Source of the DNA: DATEZO01 sp035255485 | Lineage (GTDB): Bacteria > Pseudomonadota > Gammaproteobacteria > Burkholderiales > Burkholderiaceae_D | Assembly: GCA_035255485.1 (NCBI GenBank) | Contig: DATEZO010000047.1 | Location: 1 to 10,483, forward strand | Direction of reading: 5' to 3' | DNA: 10,483 nucleotides | In this document: one piece after another, positions 5,581 to 10,483 of the stretch | Position numbering within the stretch: position 1 is the stretch's first letter | How the letters are laid out: each line of letters opens with the position of its first letter | Position numbers and translations under genes: made by a program | The notes under the pieces: model-generated | What the model saw: only the letters and a program-made list of their open reading frames with translations | Told to the model about the DNA's origin: nothing | Databases searched by the model: none

Positions 5581-8500
5581 TTGAATCGGACAACAACACA
5601 TCTGGATAGTCTGGAGGCGCGCAATGAACGCCTGAGCCTGACGCTGCAAAGCAGCAACCAGCTTGCGTTCGATTGGCTGATCGAAGAGGATCAACTTCAA
5701 TTCACCAGTGGCATTCCGCGCAATTTCAGCGATGTTCCGCTAGCCGCCATCACCACTACGGCGGAATTGCGGCGCATCCTGCACCAGGACGACTGGCTGC
5801 TGATGCGGGAGCCGATACAGGCGGCCTTGAAAAATACCGGAAAACTGCCGGGTACGTTCCAGCATCTGCCAATGCGGCTGGCCGATGCCTCGCTCGGCTG
5901 GCGCTGGGTCGAAATGTCCGGTACGGTGGTCCAGCGCGATGCCGCCGGGCGTGCAATACGGGCAGTCGGCATGCTCACCGATATCAGCGCGCGCAAACAG
6001 GCGGAACGGCAAGCCATCAGGCTGGGCAACCTGTATGTGGCCTTGCGCCGCACCAATCATGCGATTCTGCGCATGCAACAACCGGAAATGCTATTCGAGG
6101 AAATATGCCGGATTGCAGTCAAGCATGGCGAATTCCATCTGGCTTCGATCCGGCAGTTCAATCCCGCCACGCGATTACTGGAACAAGTAGCCAGTTACGG
6201 CAGTGATTCATCGGCATTCCAGGCGCTGGAGGTATCGGTCGATTCCGACCAGGAAAGCGGCCAGGGTCCGAGCGGCACGGCGTTCCGCGAAAATCGGCCG
6301 CAAATCTGCAATGATTTATTCGGGCTCCGCTTTTCGCAAATCTGGAAAAACGTGGCACGCGAATTGGGCCTGAATTCATTTGCCAGCTTTCCCTTTTGCC
6401 GCGAAGGACGTCCGGTCGGCGTGCTGGTGCTGTATTCGGTCGAAAAGAATTTCTTCGATCATGCGCTGATCGGCCTGCTGCAGGAAATGACGCAGGAAAT
6501 CTCGTTTGCGCTTGATAATTTCGAGCAGCAGATCCGGCGCACGGCGATGGAACTGGCGCTGGCGGAAAGTGAAAAACGCAAGGATGCGATTTTTCGTGCC
6601 TCGCTCGACTGCATCGTTTCCTTCGACGATACCGGCAACCTGATCGATTTCAATCCGGCGGCGGAACGGACCTTCGGCTACCAGCGCGATGCCATCATTG
6701 GACAGCCGCTTGCCGATCTGCTGATCGCACCGGAGTCGCGCGAGCGACAGAAACAGGGCATCGCGCAATTTCTGGCCACAGGCGGCAGCCCGCTGGTAAA
6801 CCGGCGTGCAGAACTGCGGGCAATGCGCGCAGACGGCACGCTGTTCCCGATTGAAATCGCAGTCGCACCGATCCAGCTTGCCGACAAGCGCATTTTTACC
6901 GCGTATATCCGCGACATTACCGAACTGAAGGAAAGCCAGGCGACCCTGCAGGAAAGCGAAGCCCGCTACCGGCAGATCGTTCGCCTGTCGCCCGAGGCCA
7001 TGTATATCCATTTCAAGGGCCGGTTTTCGATTGTCAGCGATGCCTTGGTGCGACTATTCGGGGCCTCGGATGCCAGCGTCCTGCTCGGCAAGGAAGTCTT
7101 GCCGTTCCTGCATCCGGATTACCGTAAACTGGCGGCATTCCATGTCAGGCAATTGAAACTCGATGCCGCCCGCCCGATGGTATTCAATGACACGGTCTGG
7201 CTGCGGCTCGACGGCACGCCGTTCAACGCCGAACTGTCCGCCTCCAAGTTCCTGTACATGGGCAAGCCCGCCATCCAGGTCGTGGTGCGCGATATCACGG
7301 CGCGCAAGCGGGCCGAAGAGCTGCAGCTTGCGCAAAATAGCATCCTGCACATGATCGCCTCGGGCGCGGTGCTCGCCAATATCCTGGCGACCCTGGGCAA
7401 GTTCATTGAAGCCCGTTCGGAACAATGGCTGTGCGCAGTGCAGATACTGAATACGGAGGGAACCCTGCTGCGCACGGCCGCCGCCCCCAGCCTGCCTGCC
7501 GGCTACCAGGAATTGATCGCCACCATGCCAATCGCCTCCAGCGGTTGCGCATTCGGCACCGCCGTATCCCGCCGCCAGCCGGTTTCCACCGTCAGCGCCA
7601 ACGATGATCCGCTATGGGCAACGCAATCCGGCGCGATGACGGCACACGGTTTGCGCGCCGGCTTCCTGCGGCCGATCCTGGGACGCAACAACAAAACGCT
7701 TGGGGTATTGTCGCTCTACCATCGCGAGCCCCGCGCGCCAGGCGCGGTAGAGTTGCAACTGATTGAAATCGCGGCCCATCTGGCCGGCATCGCCATCGAG
7801 AACAAGGAAGCCGACGACCGCATCCGCTTCCTTGCGCATTACGATGAAATGACCGCGCTGCCGAACCGCGTGCTGTTCAACCAGATCCTGAACCATGCAA
7901 TGAAGAATGCGCTGCGCCATGCGCGCAAGCTGGCGGTGCTGTTCGTCGATCTCGACCGTTTCAAGAATATCAACGACACCCTGGGCCACGACGCCGGCGA
8001 TCTGGCGCTCCAGGAATTCGCGCGGCGCATGCGCATCTGCCTGCGCGAAGCGGATACGCTGGCGCGCATGGGCGGCGACGAGTTCTTCATCCTGATCGAA
8101 GACCTGGAAGAAGGAGAATATGCAGCGGCGGTGGCGCAAAAGATACTGGATCAGGCGGCGATTCCCTTTGCCATCTGCGGCCAGGAATGCCACCTGACCG
8201 GCAGTATCGGCATCGCGATCTATCCGGACGACGGCACCGACGCGCAAAGCCTGCTGAAAAATGCCGATATCGCGATGTACCGGGCCAAGGATGACGGCAA
8301 GAACACCTATCATTTTTATTCGGCCAGCAACAATGCGCACTCGCTGGAACGGCTGACGCTGGAATCGCAACTGCGGCGCGCGATCGACAACGACGAGCTG
8401 GTCCTGCATTACCAGCCGAAAGTGGCGCTGGCAAGCGGCCGCATTACGGGCGCCGAAGCACTGGTGCGCTGGCAGCATCCGGAACTGGGTCTGTTGCCGC

Positions 8501-9141
8501 CCAACCGTTTCATCCCCCTTGCGGAAGAAACCCAGCTCATCATTCCACTCAGCAAGCGGATCATGGAAATCGCCTGCTGCGATGCGCTGACCATCAACGC
8601 GGCGGCTCCCTATCCGTTGCGGATCGCCGTCAACCTGTCGGCGCGCCAGTTCGACGATCCCGAATTCATTCCGGGCGTCCAGTCGCTGCTGGCCGATACC
8701 GGCCTGCCGCCGCACCTGCTGCAATTCGAAATCACCGAAAGCATGGTGATGCAGGATCCGGAACATGCAGTCCAGATCATGGATCAGTTGCTCGGGCTGG
8801 GGATTCACCTGGATATCGACGATTTCGGCACCGGCTATTCCTCGCTCGCCAACCTGAAGCGCTTCCCGGTGGACAACCTGAAGATCGATCGCTCTTTCGT
8901 GCAGGACATCCCGAATGACCCAAGCGATACCGCCATCACGAAAGCGATCATCGCCATGGCGCATTCAATGGAAATCCGCGTGATCGCGGAAGGCGTGGAA
9001 ACAAGGGAGCAGATGGAAGCCCTGCGCCGCTTCGGCTGCGATGAATTCCAAGGCTATCATTTCAGCCGCCCGATTCCGATGGAAGCATTCCTGACGCTTC
9101 AAAAGAACCATTTGGAACAAGATAAGCAGGGAGTATCTTAA
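5581..9141 (+). CDS. Bifunctional c-di-GMP cyclase/phosphodiesterase, PAS-GAF-PAS-PAS-GAF-GGDEF-EAL
   Basis: From TTG 5581 the protein has 1186 residues and no membrane segment, so it is probably cytosolic. Approximate domain order: PAS 20-140, GAF 165-315, PAS 326-450 (DCIVSFDDTGNLIDFNPAAE), PAS 458-573, GAF 586-741, GGDEF 748-908, EAL 926-1170. GGDEF domains make c-di-GMP from two GTP. Here the signature GGDEF (831-835) is intact and is preceded, with 5 residues between, by RxxD (R822, D825), the product-inhibition I-site. EAL domains cleave c-di-GMP to pGpG. The catalytic set E959 (in EALVRW), N1018, E1050, D1080, D1081, K1101, E1137 and Q1157 is complete, with spacing close to that of RocR, and the loop DDFGTGYSS is intact. 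Both activities are therefore plausible, with direction set by the five sensory domains. Ligands are unknown. Starts at 5518 (ATG) or 5455 (TTG) would add 21 or 42 residues. It stands alone, with long flanking gaps. Confidence 0.93.
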   Translation: MNRTTTHLDSLEARNERLSLTLQSSNQLAFDWLIEEDQLQFTSGIPRNFSDVPLAAITTTAELRRILHQDDWLLMREPIQAALKNTGKLPGTFQHLPMRLADASLGWRWVEMSGTVVQRDAAGRAIRAVGMLTDISARKQAERQAIRLGNLYVALRRTNHAILRMQQPEMLFEEICRIAVKHGEFHLASIRQFNPATRLLEQVASYGSDSSAFQALEVSVDSDQESGQGPSGTAFRENRPQICNDLFGLRFSQIWKNVARELGLNSFASFPFCREGRPVGVLVLYSVEKNFFDHALIGLLQEMTQEISFALDNFEQQIRRTAMELALAESEKRKDAIFRASLDCIVSFDDTGNLIDFNPAAERTFGYQRDAIIGQPLADLLIAPESRERQKQGIAQFLATGGSPLVNRRAELRAMRADGTLFPIEIAVAPIQLADKRIFTAYIRDITELKESQATLQESEARYRQIVRLSPEAMYIHFKGRFSIVSDALVRLFGASDASVLLGKEVLPFLHPDYRKLAAFHVRQLKLDAARPMVFNDTVWLRLDGTPFNAELSASKFLYMGKPAIQVVVRDITARKRAEELQLAQNSILHMIASGAVLANILATLGKFIEARSEQWLCAVQILNTEGTLLRTAAAPSLPAGYQELIATMPIASSGCAFGTAVSRRQPVSTVSANDDPLWATQSGAMTAHGLRAGFLRPILGRNNKTLGVLSLYHREPRAPGAVELQLIEIAAHLAGIAIENKEADDRIRFLAHYDEMTALPNRVLFNQILNHAMKNALRHARKLAVLFVDLDRFKNINDTLGHDAGDLALQEFARRMRICLREADTLARMGGDEFFILIEDLEEGEYAAAVAQKILDQAAIPFAICGQECHLTGSIGIAIYPDDGTDAQSLLKNADIAMYRAKDDGKNTYHFYSASNNAHSLERLTLESQLRRAIDNDELVLHYQPKVALASGRITGAEALVRWQHPELGLLPPNRFIPLAEETQLIIPLSKRIMEIACCDALTINAAAPYPLRIAVNLSARQFDDPEFIPGVQSLLADTGLPPHLLQFEITESMVMQDPEHAVQIMDQLLGLGIHLDIDDFGTGYSSLANLKRFPVDNLKIDRSFVQDIPNDPSDTAITKAIIAMAHSMEIRVIAEGVETREQMEALRRFGCDEFQGYHFSRPIPMEAFLTLQKNHLEQDKQGVS

Positions 9142-9146
9142 AATAT

Positions 9147-9246
9147 ATTGCAGTATGCGCAATAAAAACACCGGCCTTTAAAAATACCCACCCAGGTATA
9201 AAAATCAGCCGGTACGTCGGCCTGGCCCTTCCCGGGATAAAAATAC
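9147..9246. repeat. Cluster of TAAAAAT/C A-tracts and inverted repeats after the GGDEF-EAL gene
   Basis: The gap 9142-9370 begins with TATTGC/GCAATA, a 6-bp stem with a 7-nt loop directly after the stop codon. ACCGGC (9171-9176) pairs with GCCGGT (9208-9213). A-tract motifs recur at 9163 (TAAAAAC), 9179, 9199 and 9238 (all TAAAAAT). No stem is followed by a plus-strand T-tract, so an intrinsic terminator is not shown. The A-tracts may bend DNA upstream of the next gene. A further TGCGC/GCGCA hairpin with a TTTC loop lies at 9297-9310. Confidence 0.35.
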
Positions 9247-9370
9247 GCTGTTTTCCTCCCTATTTTCTGCGGTATCCGTCCTTGCAACGAAACCTGTGCG
9301 CTTTCGCGCAGTCAATGCTAATGCACCACGGCGCCACCGCGCAGCCGCCTTGATTTTTACGCAACCCATC

Positions 9371-10483
9371 ATGCTCCGTAGCGACAAACTCCTCTTTATC
9401 GATCTGGAAACCACCGGCGCCAACCCTGTCACCGACCGCATTACCGAAATCGGCATCGTCGAAGTCAATGGTGCACAGGTCACGCGCTGGTCGACGCTGG
9501 TGAATCCGGGACTGTCGATTCCGCCCTTCATCCAGAACCTGACCGGCATTACCAATGACATGGTGCGCGATGCGCCCGTCTTTGCAGCCTTGAGCGGCGC
9601 ATTGCTCGAACGTCTCCAGGAAGGCGTCTTCATCGCGCACAACGCCCGTTTCGACTATGGATTCTTGCGCAACGCCTTCAAGCAGCTCGGCCTGACGCTG
9701 CGCAGCAACGTGCTGTGCACGGTCAAGCTGTCGCGCACGCTGTTTCCGGAACAGCCGAAGCACAATCTCGATGCCCTGATCGCACGCCACGGCCTGGAAA
9801 CGGATGCGCGCCATCGCGCCCTGGCCGATGCCGACCTGCTCTGGCAATTCTGGTGCAAGATGCAGCGCGAAATTGCGCCGGAAGTATTCGATGCCGCGCT
9901 CCAGGCCCAGTTGCGCCGGCCGAGCATGCCGCCCCATCTGGACCCCGACGCGCTGGACGAGGTGCCCGATACGCCAGGCGTCTACCTGTTTTATGCCGAG
10001 AACGATATTCCGCTGTATGTCGGCAAGAGCGTGCGCCTGCGCCAGCGCGTGCTGTCGCATTTCAACGCCGACCACCGGCTCTACAAGGACATGCGGCTAT
10101 CGCATGAAATCCGCCGGCTCGAATGGCGCGAAACTGCAGGTGAAACCGGTGCGCTGCTGCTGGAAGCGCAATTGATCAAGGATCTGCAGCCAATCCATAA
10201 TCGCGCCTTGCGGCGTCAGCGCGATCTGTGCGCATGGCAACTACAGCCGTGCGCCGCAGGCCATCTGCAACCGGTGCTGACCTATGCCAGCGAACAGGAT
10301 TTCGGCCGAGCCGAACGACTGTACGGCTTGTTCAGTTCGCGCCGCAAGGCGGAAACAACGCTGCGCGAACTGGCCGAAATCCATGATTTATGCCTGGTGA
10401 TGCTAGGCTTGGAAAACCGCACACAGCCGACCAAACCCTGCTTTGCACATCAGTTGCACCGTTGCCGCGGCGCCTGCATCGGC
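9371..10483 (+). CDS. DEDDh 3'-5' exonuclease fused to UvrC-like GIY-YIG nuclease, partial
   Basis: The 371 visible residues run off the right edge with no stop. Residues 1-165 form a DnaQ-type DEDDh exonuclease: D11 and E13 in FIDLETTG, D95 in IAHNARFDYGFL, and H148 with D153 in HRALADAD. After a linker, a GIY-YIG domain (about 198-280) carries GVY (203-205), YVG (216-218), basic residues in RLRQRV, E265 in LLLEAQLIK and N277. Further on, C341, C357, C365 and C369 copy the end of the UvrC cysteine motif (CFAHQLHRCRGACIG). The last three share the spacing of UvrC cysteines reported to bind a 4Fe-4S cluster. UvrC GIY-YIG makes the 3' incision in nucleotide excision repair, and Cho does so alone. 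A fused exonuclease could resect the nick; that role is inferred. Databases often call such genes DNA polymerase III epsilon subunit. The ATG at 9371 gives the normal exonuclease N-terminus; its ribosome binding site is weak. Confidence 0.9.
   Translation, partial: MLRSDKLLFIDLETTGANPVTDRITEIGIVEVNGAQVTRWSTLVNPGLSIPPFIQNLTGITNDMVRDAPVFAALSGALLERLQEGVFIAHNARFDYGFLRNAFKQLGLTLRSNVLCTVKLSRTLFPEQPKHNLDALIARHGLETDARHRALADADLLWQFWCKMQREIAPEVFDAALQAQLRRPSMPPHLDPDALDEVPDTPGVYLFYAENDIPLYVGKSVRLRQRVLSHFNADHRLYKDMRLSHEIRRLEWRETAGETGALLLEAQLIKDLQPIHNRALRRQRDLCAWQLQPCAAGHLQPVLTYASEQDFGRAERLYGLFSSRRKAETTLRELAEIHDLCLVMLGLENRTQPTKPCFAHQLHRCRGACIG

Noticed and set aside
7612..8964. Long open frame of 450 codons on the minus strand
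   Set aside because: It is fully antisense to the GGDEF and EAL domains, whose motifs are unmistakable on the plus strand. Its protein has no recognisable domain, and GC-rich genes often leave such open antisense frames.
9260..10075. Open frame of 271 codons on the minus strand
   Set aside because: It lies antisense to the exonuclease and GIY-YIG motifs and has no family resemblance.

Overview
The window looks like ordinary chromosomal DNA from a Gram-negative betaproteobacterium, most likely Burkholderiales and possibly Oxalobacteraceae (Herminiimonas/Collimonas-like). This is inferred from the moderately GC-rich coding style, the set of protein families and the c-di-GMP enzyme architecture; no rRNA or other marker is present to prove it. 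I see no transposase, integrase, phage gene, tRNA, rRNA or CRISPR array.

Layout. At the left edge, on the minus strand, is the N-terminus of a PAS-domain sensory protein that runs out of the window (1-327). All other genes are on the plus strand. After a 340-base gap with an operator-like repeat comes a small secreted protein with a histidine-rich tail (670-1140), closed by a strong intrinsic terminator. A second gap holds a 22-bp perfect palindrome nested inside a pair of inverted GC-rich arms. It leads to a SirB2-family membrane protein (1475-1849). An extended -10 promoter then drives a U32-family tRNA hydroxylation protein, TrhP/YegQ (1936-3300), and a VOC-superfamily protein (3346-3732), followed by a hairpin plus T-tract.

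Next are a 70-residue YbcJ-type S4 RNA-binding protein (3904-4116) and a YpfJ-type membrane-anchored zinc metallopeptidase (4201-5067). A 510-base non-coding leader contains a 72-nt element that can fold like a cloverleaf. It precedes a very large cytosolic c-di-GMP enzyme, PAS-GAF-PAS-PAS-GAF-GGDEF-EAL (5581-9141), with intact motifs in both catalytic domains. The right edge carries the start of a fusion of a DEDDh exonuclease and a UvrC-like GIY-YIG nuclease (9371 to the window end), including a UvrC-like four-cysteine motif.

How the genes work together. Most are housekeeping or single-gene functions: tRNA wobble modification, RNA binding, envelope proteolysis, DNA repair and second-messenger signalling. 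trhP and the VOC gene are probably co-transcribed, and the S4 and metallopeptidase genes may be. I did not find a convincing new multi-gene system. The most unusual items are the exonuclease/UvrC-like fusion, the two structured non-coding elements (1315-1400 and 5267-5338) and the His-rich repeat tail.
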